Assembly: GCA_000818945.1 (NCBI GenBank)
Contig: KN805390.1
Location: 296,000-359,999 of the forward strand
DNA: 64,000 nt
Direction of reading: 5' to 3'
Source of the DNA: Schizochytrium sp. CCTCC M209059
Taxonomy: Eukaryota > Sar > Bigyra > Thraustochytrida > Thraustochytriidae
Below the pieces are notes generated by a model. The model saw only the letters and a program-made list of their open reading frames with translations, was not told the origin of the DNA and ran no database searches. Positions within the stretch are counted from its first letter, which is position 1; each line of letters opens with the position of its first letter. The position numbers were made by a program, and so were the translations under genes. This document shows, piece by piece, positions 47,084 to 56,182 of this stretch.

Positions 47084-47995
47084 ATGAAACGCACGCGAGA
47101 AGAGCACGAGCGAGGTCCTGCGCATCGCACAGAGCCGTGGAAACGCGCGCGGGGACACAAGGGACGCGTGGATGGTAGCCACGAACGGAGCAAGGTTGCT
47201 ACAGACGAGAGACGCAGAAACCAAGGCCCGCGGCGCCACCAGCGAGATGCCGTGCAAGAACCGCAGGCACCTCCACCACCGCCGCAAGGATCCCAGGCGG
47301 TCGCGTCAAAGGGGCAGTTGGGGCAGGAATCCTCGAACGGGCCCAAAAAGGCCTTTGAGTACCAAGGTAAGTTGCGGCTCATGTAGCGAGCGGCGACTGG
47401 GAGCTAAGCAAATCTAACGACCAAGACCACCTTGTTAATGAACACGAATGCCTTCTTGTTGGCGTGCGCACATTGACTCCATCCGACGATTCTTCTTCAC
47501 GCGCACGTAGTCAAGACCAAATCTGATGCCAAGGTGGAACGCGAGACATGCCCTCGAAGATTAGAGCAGCGGCAAAAGCAAGTTGATCTCGGCAAAAACA
47601 CGCTTGGGTACCAGCAATATCTAGAGCAAGTGCCGCGCAAAGCACGCAAATCGAGCAGGGAGCATCCCAGGACGCCCGACATTGAGCAAAAGGTAAGCAA
47701 GCGCGCGTTCGATGGTCAAATCAGGGCTTGGCGAAGGGGATTGCACAAGTGGGATCCCAAGATCCAGCCTGACCAGCAGGTCATTCATGAGCCGCTCGAG
47801 CCCGCCGCACCTCCGCCAGCTTCTACTTCTCCTCTTCCTTCTCATCTTCCTTTGGCCCCGCGCTCGAGCACAGAAAACAACCTCAGCGAGCCACAGCCAA
47901 ATGCTGCAGCACCTCCAGCTCCTAGTACTGCTCCAGCTGCTGCGGACCCTGAAAAGTCCATCTTCGAGGAGCTCGAGGACGACGAGCTCCTCTAA
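47084..47995 (+). CDS. SLBP: Histone RNA hairpin-binding protein, SLBP (255 aa, one intron)
   Basis: Binds the 3' stem-loop of replication-dependent histone mRNAs and directs their processing and translation. Predicted CDS join(47084..47366, 47511..47995). The donor G|GTAAGT and acceptor CACGTAG| bound a 144-base intron of phase 1; the frame is preserved across it. The RNA-binding domain at residues about 112-178 is unmistakable: QRQKQVDLGKNTLGYQQYL, VPRKARK, HPRTPDI and FDGQIRAWRRGLHKWDP. The family HPKTPNK segment is HPRTPDI here; its phosphorylatable Thr is kept and the last two residues differ. A Lys/Arg-rich N-terminus likely gives nuclear import. A Pro/Ala-rich tail ends in acidic EELEDDELL. 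Confidence 0.93.
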
Positions 47996-48252
47996 ACGTG
48001 CCAAACTCCATCAAGCTAACCTCGCGCACGCACGCACGCACGCAAGCACACACGCAGCGCTTACGCCTGCGTCTGCGGCAGCGCGTGCGCACACGCGGCT
48101 CGTATACTTTCGTCGTTCGTTTGTTTGTTTCTTTGTTTGTTTGCTTGTTTGTTTGTTTGCTTGCCTGCTTGCAGTGCTTGCTTGCTTGCTTGCTTGCGTC
48201 GACATCAATCACTCAATCAGGCGTGTCGCTCGCACGCTGCGCAGAGAGGACG
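47996..48252 (+). promoter_or_regulatory. Short promoter with CACG and TTTG/CTTG repeats
   Basis: 257 bases between the SLBP stop and the next ATG on the same strand. It holds CGCACGCA repeats (48024-48052) and a TTTG-to-CTTG tetramer array (48118-48198). Confidence 0.6.
48118..48198. repeat. TTTG/CTTG tetranucleotide microsatellite
   Basis: Compound repeat: about 12 TTTG-like units then seven CTTG units, 55 bases before the ATG of the membrane-protein gene. Confidence 0.85.
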
Positions 48253-49344
48253 ATGGAGACAGCGGGACGCGTAGGCGCCGCGGCGGACAAGACGCTGCGC
48301 GAGGGGACGATGCCGTCTTCTGGAGCAGCAGCAGCAGCAGCAGCAGCCATTTTGGGCGGCGACGGAAGCACGGACGGCGCACGGTCGGGCTACTCGGCGC
48401 ATATGCTCGTGGCGTCTTTTGCCATGTTCGCGTGCTTTTTTGCAGTGCTGCTCTCGGTCCTCATCCCGAACAGCAGGATGTTCATGAAACGGCACGCACA
48501 AAGGCACCGTATCGCTGCACTCATGTACTTGGTGTGGCTCCTTTTTGGGTTCACAGACCTGTATCTGGACGTGGGAATCAACCAATTTGTTTTCCATGTC
48601 GTACTCGGCTGTCTTGGTGTGGCGGTGACCTTGTCAGCCGCCTTTGACTTTCGCTTTCACGAGAGAGTCCGTAATAGGGCTTCCGGAACCCTTGAAAAGG
48701 AAACGACCGTGACATTTTCCGAGATGATCGAGCACTCGTTCTACCAAGCGCTCAATCTTGTGCAGATCTCGTACCTTCATCTTGTATCGTTGTCGCCGCG
48801 ACCGGCCTGGCAAAATATGGGCCTCCTCATGTGCGCTACAGCGCCATGGCTATTGCGAAGCCATTTTCCTGTCAACAGCTTTTCCAAAAACTATGCGTCT
48901 GTCCCACTTTCCAGCTACAGTCCAGAGCTCATTCTGTATCGCATCAAAAAGTGGCAATACGTTTTCTACAAGCACGCGCTGCTGCATGGTGTCAACATCT
49001 CAGCAGCCCTGCGAGCTGGCTCGAGTGGGCTTTCTCTCGTGGATGAGCCCTTGTTCAGACTCTACTGGCTTTCGCTCAACTGCAGCTACGTCATGGAGTT
49101 TTTCTTGCAAACGCTCGTCAAGAAGCGCTACATGTCGCAGAGCGTCTTACTCACCCTGCAGCGCCTCCTCATGGCTGTCTCAAGCGTTAGTGCGCTCTTT
49201 GTCCTGCTCTATGTGCGTCTCGACGTCTGTCTCATCTCGTTCGGGCTCAACATGGTAAACCGCGGCCATGACTTTGTCAACACTGCTATTGTTCTCGCCC
49301 TAGCGCTTGCGCTCGATCCTGTCTGGTCTGCTGTTTTCCCCTAG
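48253..49344 (+). CDS. Polytopic membrane protein, unknown but conserved-looking (363 aa)
   Basis: No named family recognised. The ATG at 48253 follows a purine-rich context (GACGATGG). A poly-Ala stretch from a GCA repeat lies at about residues 24-33. About seven hydrophobic segments start with HMLVASFAMFACFFAVLLSV. Distinctive stretches are LLFGFTDLYLDVGINQFVFH, the loop SFSKNYASVPLSSYSP, LYWLSLNCSYVMEFFLQTLV and the final FGLNMVNRGHDFVNTAIVLA. An intramembrane-type Asp/Asn pattern and His-Asp near the C-terminus could be functional. No signal peptide is evident. Confidence 0.78.
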   Translation: METAGRVGAAADKTLREGTMPSSGAAAAAAAAILGGDGSTDGARSGYSAHMLVASFAMFACFFAVLLSVLIPNSRMFMKRHAQRHRIAALMYLVWLLFGFTDLYLDVGINQFVFHVVLGCLGVAVTLSAAFDFRFHERVRNRASGTLEKETTVTFSEMIEHSFYQALNLVQISYLHLVSLSPRPAWQNMGLLMCATAPWLLRSHFPVNSFSKNYASVPLSSYSPELILYRIKKWQYVFYKHALLHGVNISAALRAGSSGLSLVDEPLFRLYWLSLNCSYVMEFFLQTLVKKRYMSQSVLLTLQRLLMAVSSVSALFVLLYVRLDVCLISFGLNMVNRGHDFVNTAIVLALALALDPVWSAVFP

Positions 49345-49801
49345 TGTAGTAGAGCTTACCATTTCGATAAAATGTGTTTGTTGTTGTCCTACCAACGTGG
49401 AGGTCCGCATCATATCTCTCGAGACTTTCTTTTCCTGCCTTCCTTCCTCATTTCCTTTCGCTCGCTCACGTCATCGTCAATCCATCGATCCCCACTGATT
49501 GCTTGTCTTCTCCCCTCTTTCCTGCTCCCTTGCCAAGACGTGAAGAAAAAGCAAAGCAAAAAACGAGCATGGCCGTTTGGCCACATTGTGCTGCCACAGC
49601 GGCTTTGCTAGTAGCGGTCGCTCGGTTGCTTTGACAAACCACTGTAGCGAGATCGACGCGAGAGCCCTCGCCAAAGGGGAGAGGGGGCGCGCGTGGAAGG
49701 CCCACGAGGCCAGGACGAGCGCGAGTGGGGCAAGGCAAGGCAAGGCAGGGCAAGGCAAGGCAAGGCAACTTAAGACCACGCTCGACGAAGCGGTTTTTAG
49801 C
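49345..49801 (+). promoter_or_regulatory. Promoter/leader of the CFAP20DC-like gene
   Basis: 457 bases: 3' end of the previous gene, C/T-rich tracts (49425-49535), then a GGCAA pentamer array just before the ATG. Confidence 0.55.
49729..49768. repeat. GGCAA pentanucleotide microsatellite
   Basis: Eight units of GGCAA/GGGCA, 34-73 bases upstream of the ATG at 49802; the same motif and position class as the K+ channel leader. Confidence 0.9.
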
Positions 49802-51946
49802 ATGAGTACCGCAGCAGGAACACGGTTTCAGGGCGGGCCCTCGTGCGAGATCTTCTCGCCGCAAGGCACCGACCCGCTACGAAAACAGGGCGTAGGCGTG
49901 CACGGCAGGGTCGGTCTCGAATTTGACAAGAGCATCAAGAGCTACGCTCTGGTCTGCAACGGCGGGACCACCTGCAAGGTAGACTTCCCGGGCGCTAAAG
50001 CCAAGCGCAAGAATCTGGCGCTCACGCAACGTTACCTCGCCATTCAGCTTTCGCTTCCTGCTGCGGCAGATCCCTTTGGTCTCGAGCTTACTGTCGCCGA
50101 TGCTCAGCGGACACGTCGGAGACTCGTCATCTCCTCCGCTTTTCGCAATATCGTAGCACATCCTCTCCACGTGCAGCTGCCTCTTGGCGCTGCGTACGAA
50201 CCACATTTCGGGGATCGAGAAATCAATGCCGAGCGCGCAGATGAAGACACCGTTGTCCCACGAGGCATCTGGCTGACACTCTGTCTGGACATGCAAGAGC
50301 TGGTGGCTTCGAATTTTTCGGGCATTAATTTTCGCGCACTCGAGGCACTCTCCATCTCGGGCACGTCCAAGGTGCGCCGTGTCTTCACGCTGAAAGATCC
50401 GCCACCAGCAATGAACATGCCTGTCAAGCCCAGTCAGAAACTAGCCCCAATTCCTCGCCAGCTCCAATTCTTGGGCACCATGGAGACGAGCCCGCCCACC
50501 ATTTTCTTCACAATGGCCGCGGTTCATGCCTGGGAAGAAATTCACGGAGCAGAACACCGTCACTCCCCACGTAGCCAGCCCCAAAAGCTTGCGCGAACCC
50601 GGAGACCTGGTGATAGACCTCCAGTATCCGCGCGGAGTTCATCCACACTCGGTGCGGGTAGCACAACCAGCGCAACGCCACGCACAAGGCGACTTCTTCA
50701 AACGCGGCGCGCACCAGAGGCCACTCCGCCTGAAACTCGCGACGAGGAAGACTCTCGCGCAAGCCATGAAATAGACGCTGCCGCCAACTTCGACGAGGAA
50801 GAAGACGACGGCTCTACGATTCTCACTAGCAAGCGCTCATCTGGCGAGACCAGGGGGGAAACCGAAAGAATTCTTCCTGCACTTGCACGGGCGAAACAAG
50901 GTGTTGCGCAGCCCACTCGCCCAAAGTTCACTTTGGACCTGCCAATTCGCGAAGAGCGCCCTTCTTCTCGACAGGACAAGTTAGCATGCTCATCGCGAGC
51001 CAAATTTTCGGCGAGAGAACGCCGCGAGACAACTCCTGCAGTGCTATCGACAAATCAGGAACAGCAAGAAGAAGAAGAAGAAGACATTGCACTCAACGAG
51101 TACGCCGCAAACTCGCCATCTTCCCCGGTAGCCGCAATCTCGCGCGCTCAGGTCACGCAAGGCGACGCTGCGGTCGACTCGGACAGCGACGGGGAATTCG
51201 GTGAGGAAGATCGACCTCGAGGACAATCCGTTGAGACTGATGCCAAGAGTTTAACTGATGACCTGGCTGACCGCGATGAGTATCAAACACGCCCTGACAA
51301 TGATGAGGAGAATAACCTGAGTCGACATCCTCGCGCGCCATCAGATGCGGACGTGGACTCGAGTCACGGGGGAGATGCTCTTAGCGACAATGACGAGATC
51401 TTCCTCGATGGCGGGAATGACGAAATCGGTGCTGATGATCTGGATGCCAGCAGGGAGGAGGACGATGACCTCGAGCTGTCGGCCGTGCTTGAACCCACTT
51501 CTTCTGCGAGTGAGAACCGCCTTCGGGATAGGCTTGTACAAGAGCGCGAGGAGCTTGCGCGAATGGAAGCACGTATTGCCGCGGAGGAGGACAAGCTTTT
51601 GGACGCGCGAAGGCGTGAGCGCGAGGCAGATGATGATGCGGTTGCGGACCTAAGCGAGCACGAACGGACTGGTGGTGAGGAGAGCACCGCGAAGCGCGAT
51701 GATCTTGCCGCACTGAGCGACCAGGTTTTGCAAACGACCATTTCGGACGCTCTACAGAACCTCGCTTCCACGTCCGAGGACAGTACGAACGGTCAACGAA
51801 CAGCAAGCATCGATTATGCATCAAACGACAATGCCGGAAAGGAGAAGGAAGAAGAAGAGGAAGACGGCGACTTGGACCTGGTGTTTGATCCAATCCTCGA
51901 ATGCTACTTTTGCCCCAAGACCAACAAGTACTATAAGATGAAATGA
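49802..51946 (+). CDS. CFAP20 domain-containing protein, CFAP20DC (C3orf67)-like (714 aa)
   Basis: An N-terminal CFAP20/DUF667 domain (about residues 5-200) matches CFAP20DC more than CFAP20: FQGGPSCEIFSPQGTDP, EFDKSIKSYALVCNG, LALTQRYLAIQLSLP, RRRLVISSAF, HPLHVQLPL and SGTSKVRRVFTLKD. The middle 450 residues are disordered and acidic. A coiled coil follows (about 570-630; LVQEREELARMEARIAAEE). A short conserved C-terminal motif closes the chain: FDPILECYFCPKTNKYYKM. CFAP20 proteins bind the inner junction of ciliary microtubules. The gene is consistent with a species that forms flagellated zoospores. The start is set by the ATG at 49802 after the GGCAA repeat. Confidence 0.88.
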   Translation: MSTAAGTRFQGGPSCEIFSPQGTDPLRKQGVGVHGRVGLEFDKSIKSYALVCNGGTTCKVDFPGAKAKRKNLALTQRYLAIQLSLPAAADPFGLELTVADAQRTRRRLVISSAFRNIVAHPLHVQLPLGAAYEPHFGDREINAERADEDTVVPRGIWLTLCLDMQELVASNFSGINFRALEALSISGTSKVRRVFTLKDPPPAMNMPVKPSQKLAPIPRQLQFLGTMETSPPTIFFTMAAVHAWEEIHGAEHRHSPRSQPQKLARTRRPGDRPPVSARSSSTLGAGSTTSATPRTRRLLQTRRAPEATPPETRDEEDSRASHEIDAAANFDEEEDDGSTILTSKRSSGETRGETERILPALARAKQGVAQPTRPKFTLDLPIREERPSSRQDKLACSSRAKFSARERRETTPAVLSTNQEQQEEEEEDIALNEYAANSPSSPVAAISRAQVTQGDAAVDSDSDGEFGEEDRPRGQSVETDAKSLTDDLADRDEYQTRPDNDEENNLSRHPRAPSDADVDSSHGGDALSDNDEIFLDGGNDEIGADDLDASREEDDDLELSAVLEPTSSASENRLRDRLVQEREELARMEARIAAEEDKLLDARRREREADDDAVADLSEHERTGGEESTAKRDDLAALSDQVLQTTISDALQNLASTSEDSTNGQRTASIDYASNDNAGKEKEEEEEDGDLDLVFDPILECYFCPKTNKYYKMK

Positions 51947-52062
51947 CACGGTTCGAAAGCAAGAAAAGATGAGCGTCACACCTCCAGAAGAATATATAAA
52001 TTGAGGGGTTGGGCTTCAAAATGAGAAAGGGATGTATGTGTGTTTTGTGCATTTTCGTAAGA

Positions 52063-53313
52063 TCATGCCTCGGGAAGCTCAATATTTTTCTGAATCCACG
52101 GGTGCCGCAGAACCTCAAAGAGACTCAGACGGCGCTCGGCATGCTTGTGAAGAAGTCTGCGAATAAGATCCTTGGCCTCGCGACTGACATGGCTTGGAAA
52201 CCGGTAGTCGAGCGTGCTGATCTTGCGAAAGGTGGCCTCATTGTCGGAGACGCAGCTTTGCGGCGTGGCGAGAAGGCCGCTAAAGTGAGAACTGCCGGCC
52301 GGAGTGGTCATGTGACTGAATGGCGTGCCTGGCGCTCGCAAGGCGCCGGCGCTAGCCATCTCATCGCCTGGTGAAGGCTCGAATGGTGGGACGCCCACGA
52401 GAAGCTCGTACGCGAGAACGCCGACGGTCCAGTTGTCGACAGTCTCGTCGTAGGCCTTGCCTTTGACCATTTCGGGCGCAAGGTAGTCCAAAGTGCCGCA
52501 CATTGTGGTTCTGCGGTTGCCGTGGTTGATGCTCGCAAGTCGATCATTCTCCTCGGAACTCGCGCTTATACCGCCGCGCACGTGCAAACGCGCTGTGCTC
52601 ATGTAGCCATTGTATCCACGTCGGTCATGGGCAGCCCAGCCGAAATCCGCAAGCTTGAGCAAGCCATCCTGAGAGAGCAGCAAGTTTTCTGGCTTCACGT
52701 CGCGGTGAATCACATTAAAGCTGTGGCAATAACTGAGGGCGCTCGCGAGCTGGGCAATGTAGGAAGCTGCCGTTTTTTCATCGAATTTTCCCTCGGGTTG
52801 CTTCTTCATGACCTTGTACAGCTCGCCGCCAGCAGCATATTCAAGAATGAGGTAGACGCGTTTTGGGTCGTAAAAGTAGCCAAAGAGCTGCAGGATGTTT
52901 GGATGTTTGAGTCGCGAGTGAATTTCTACCTCTTGGCCGAGCTGAGAATACATGTCGTCGCGTTGAAGTTGCTCCTTGTCGAGGACTTTGAGGGCAACAA
53001 TCTGTTTTGTACGCTTTACTTTTGCACGGTACACTATGCCGTACTTGCCGCGGCCCAGGGCCTTGCCGATTTCAAAGTCGCGCAAGTTCCAGCGGAGCAT
53101 GCCGTCCGCGCACTTGCCGCGAGGATCCGAGGCCGCGTAGTAGCTTGCGGGTGCAGGTGCGAGAGGTTCCCTTGCGTTTGCAGCGGTCTTGCTTGAGACC
53201 ATCTCGCGTGACACGGGCGCTGCAGATGTCTTGCCAGGCACCACGGCATCGCGCGTCGCAGCCTGCAGGGCCAGCGAGGATTGCGCCGCACTGCAAGACC
53301 GTTGGCGGTCCAT
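52063..53313 (-). CDS. Aurora-type mitotic kinase with activation-loop insertion (416 aa)
   Basis: The frame is open to a GTG at 53493; the first ATG is 53313 (MDRQRSCSAAQ). The kinase domain begins at about residue 76 (DFEIGKALGRGKYGIVYRAK). Catalytic residues are intact: ALKVLDK lysine, HRDVKPENLLL and DFGWAA. The Aurora activation signature RTTMCGTLDYLAPEM is present, with the Thr autophosphorylated in the family. Between DFGWAA and RTTMCGT lie about 38 residues where animal Auroras have about five. A second insertion of about 45 residues (Ser/Thr/Pro-rich, two TP sites) precedes the helix before YRFPSHVS. The C-terminus (FEVLRHPWIQKN) is typical. Acts in spindle and chromosome segregation in other eukaryotes. 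Confidence 0.93.
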   Translation of the reverse strand: MDRQRSCSAAQSSLALQAATRDAVVPGKTSAAPVSREMVSSKTAANAREPLAPAPASYYAASDPRGKCADGMLRWNLRDFEIGKALGRGKYGIVYRAKVKRTKQIVALKVLDKEQLQRDDMYSQLGQEVEIHSRLKHPNILQLFGYFYDPKRVYLILEYAAGGELYKVMKKQPEGKFDEKTAASYIAQLASALSYCHSFNVIHRDVKPENLLLSQDGLLKLADFGWAAHDRRGYNGYMSTARLHVRGGISASSEENDRLASINHGNRRTTMCGTLDYLAPEMVKGKAYDETVDNWTVGVLAYELLVGVPPFEPSPGDEMASAGALRAPGTPFSHMTTPAGSSHFSGLLATPQSCVSDNEATFRKISTLDYRFPSHVSREAKDLIRRLLHKHAERRLSLFEVLRHPWIQKNIELPEA

Positions 53314-53805
53314 GATGGCCCCAACGAACTGGGACGCGTCTCGACGCGACCGGTGCGACGACGTCCGCGTGCGCGCGGGCGAAGAGGCAAGGGGAAGGAG
53401 GCAGAAGCAGCCAGCGGGGGGTGCCCGCCGTGCTTTGCCTTGCCCAAGCACGTCGCGCGCAAGTTCTGTGCGATTCTGGGTCTGGTTCCACACGATTGAT
53501 TACATGTTAGAGGGGCCTCTTTTGATCAGCAGCCAGGAGGAAGAAGCTTGACCACTTTCGTGAAAAGCTTTGGATAAGTCAATGAGAAAACGTGTACTGC
53601 ACCCCATCGCAACGAATGCGGAGGTGATTGGGAGCAAGAGGGAGCAAGTACAGGCCCTCAAGGAAAATCATCAGATAAGTTCACGCGTGTACAGTCAATT
53701 TTCGTTCATTGTAAGAAAAGAGAACTTTGAATGAATAAAGATTGACGAGAAATTGCTTCCGCAGCCGATCAATCGCTGGCTAGCTAGCTAGCTAGATGGG
53801 CAGGA
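53314..53805. other. Intergenic region between UBAC2 and the Aurora kinase
   Basis: 492 bases between two minus-strand genes: promoter of the kinase and 3' end of UBAC2. It contains a GCTAGCTAGCTAG palindromic stretch at 53780-53793. Nothing else is recognised. Confidence 0.6.
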
Positions 53806-55064
53806 TTACATGAGCAAAGATTCGGTAGCGCGAGCCACATTGTTGTTACATCGGCGAAGAGCTTCCATGGCACTATCTCGGTCAAAGCCCATCTCCGTAA
53901 GCCGTGCAACGTCTTCTTCGGAGGGAGGGGCCACGTTCGCCTGAGGCTGAGGTGGCGCGGCCTCCCCAAAGCCGCCTCCGAAGCCGCCGCCACCAGCACC
54001 ACCAAGAAATCCTGGTCCTGGAAGCAACTGGTCCATTTGATATCCCTGGGCGTTTGTGCCGCGCTGCTGCTGCTGTTGCTGCACCTCCTGCCGCAACGCC
54101 TAGGAAAATCACATAGAAACCAAAGCAAAAAACACGAGGTGAGAAGCCAGACGGCCGAGAATGAGTCAGTCTCTGCATTCGAAAGCAACCGCGACAGTCG
54201 AAACATTTACAAAGGGTAAAACTTACGGCAATCGTCGCGGGGTCCATGCCCATTCTTGCGTACGTCTCTTCTTCCCTGCGCGCGCGCGCTGCTGCAATCT
54301 CAGCAGGGCTGCGACTGGCAAAAAGAGGCGCGAGATAATCTTTACCGAATCGCACGAGGGGATCAGGCCACGAAAATTTGTTAAAGGGCAGCTTGTCGCT
54401 AAGACACAAAAGTCCGCCAATCATGCCACAGCAGGCTGCAATTGTAGACTGGTTGCCCTGCGCCAAGAGGAGTTGGCTGCCCCATAAATACATTAAGGAC
54501 TTTTCCGAGAACTCGGCCCCAAGGAGGCGGTACTTTTGCAGTTTGGGAACGTAGACAAAGTAGTGGACAAAGAGAGCAAAGATGTAACTGTACGGCCCAA
54601 TGGCAACCTGGTTCAGCTCGCGGTCATCAAAGCCCGGATTCATGATGAGAACAGCCATTTGAAGCGTGATAGAGAGCAACGTGGACATAGTCGTGAACGA
54701 GAGGAAGCGCGCGGTGCCCATTCTGCGCTCGAACATTCTAAATTGGTAAATGAGCCCCATGCCCAGGACCAGTTCGCCAATGCCTCCGAAGACGAATTGA
54801 CCTGCCAAGACACGATGCAGCTGGACGCCGGAAAAGGCAGTCACATCGTATCCAGTCCATGGGACTGGGAGCGTGTAGGCGTTGGCCATGGATCCAAGGC
54901 CTACGGCGAAGAAGATTGCTTTGCTGGCCGGCGCCTGGTCTACGCGTCGAAGAAAGTTAAAAAACAACAAAGAAGGTCAGTTGATAATTCGAGAAGGGGA
55001 TGCGAGGCGACGTGGATGACGGAGACATGCACTTACAAAAGTCAAACCATCCGGAAGACGCCAT
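53806..55064 (-). CDS. UBAC2: UBAC2-like rhomboid pseudoprotease with UBA domain (344 aa, two introns)
   Basis: ER membrane protein of the rhomboid superfamily linked to ER-associated degradation. Predicted CDS complement(53806..54099, 54227..54939, 55037..55064). Both donors are GTAAGT and both acceptors are TAG; phases agree and the total is 345 codons including stop. The 28-base first coding exon yields MASSGWFDF, and joining gives YQAPASK, matching YKAPLSK of animal UBAC2. Membrane helices follow, with IYQFRMFERRMGTARF at the rhomboid L1/TM2 border. No catalytic Ser/His pair is visible. A Gln-rich linker (CAG repeat at 54057-54085) precedes a C-terminal UBA (VARLTEMGFDRDSAMEAL). The length equals human UBAC2. 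Confidence 0.92.
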
Positions 55065-56182
55065 CGTCGTCTTCTCCAGCCGAATCGAGAGCCTTGCTGA
55101 GCCTCCACGTCAGAGATATTATCAAAACGAGGGAGAGCGATCTCTGTACCGAGAGGCGCTCCCAGGCTGGCCACCGCCAAGCGGCGCCGCTTCAGAGCCC
55201 AGCGTGCGCAGCTTGCGCGGCGCTAGGCGACGCAGGCCGCGGAAGACGTCTCCGCCCGCCCCAGTAGGCGCGCCGCCGTCGATCGTGCACGCGGGCGGGC
55301 GCGGGTTTATGGGTCTGCGCTAAGGCCGCGCGCACGCAAGAACTATTTTTTTGCACTTCTTCTTTTCCCCCCTTGTCACTCTTATATTTACATTTTCCCC
55401 ATATCAATCTGGCACTGGGAAAATGCAGTATCGGCGATATCGCACTTGCGACGACGCGAAGTCCGACTTTTTGCTGCGCAACCTGGACGCGTAAGTGAGT
55501 TATACGCGGCGCACAAGTTGTCTATTGGCGGGTAAAGTAGACAATGATCAAAGCGCAAACAAGAACATAAATCAACCAAGACAGGGACAATGAGCCTAAG
55601 TCAAAGCCAGCAAGCAAGTCAACCAAATCAACTTAGCAACACAAACGTTGGTTGCTCAAACGTTGCATTCAAAATTAAAAAAAAATTGAATTCAAATCCA
55701 CCAAAGCGCAGAGAAACCCAACTTTCCTCATCCAAACAACGTCCAAAGCAGGTTTCGATCCGCAGCCGAGTGCGTGCAGGTCGAGCTCGAGCTCCAGCCC
55801 GAGGCCGCCGCGCCACGCCAGCCCGCCCGCCCGCCCACCCGCTCGGCGAGGGGGCGCAGCGCGCGACGCGCGGCGAGCGCGGCCGGCGCGTACCCCGCGC
55901 GGCGCTCGCAGCCCGCGAGAGGAGAGGCCGAGCGAGGCTGGCCGCCAGGAAAGAGAGGGAGGAGGTGGTGGGACGGCGGGCCACTCGGGCTACCTGGGCT
56001 TAGCTAGCTCTCCCCGCATACACCTCGCTGGAGCAGATAGTTCTCGCGAGCGGGCGAGCCGCAAAAAACGCCGCCTTGGTGAGCAGCAGCGTGCAAATAG
56101 TCGTCCATCGGCTCACGTAATTGCTGCAACGTAGTTTATCGGGAAAAGCAAAACAAAGCCAAAGCAAAGCAAACACTTCGAA
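55065..56182. promoter_or_regulatory. Divergent promoter, UBAC2 and the kinase-cyclin fusion
   Basis: About 1.1 kb. It holds a T/C-rich tract (55345-55380), an A-rich segment (55670-55690) and a GC-rich CGCCCGCCCGCCC block (55805-55950), plus a TAGCTAGCT palindrome at about 56000. AAAGC repeats precede the plus-strand ATG. ORFs in the GC block are bias artefacts. Confidence 0.55.

Noticed and set aside
46876..47382. 168-codon minus-strand ORF and a 205-codon companion (46670-47287)
   Set aside because: They are antisense to the SLBP first exon and leader, with Cys/Trp/Phe-rich nonsense composition.
55590..56007. Plus-strand ORFs of 137 and 77 codons before the kinase-cyclin gene
   Set aside because: Arg/Ala/Pro strings from the CGCCCGCCCG block; no conserved pattern, and the antisense frame is equally open.
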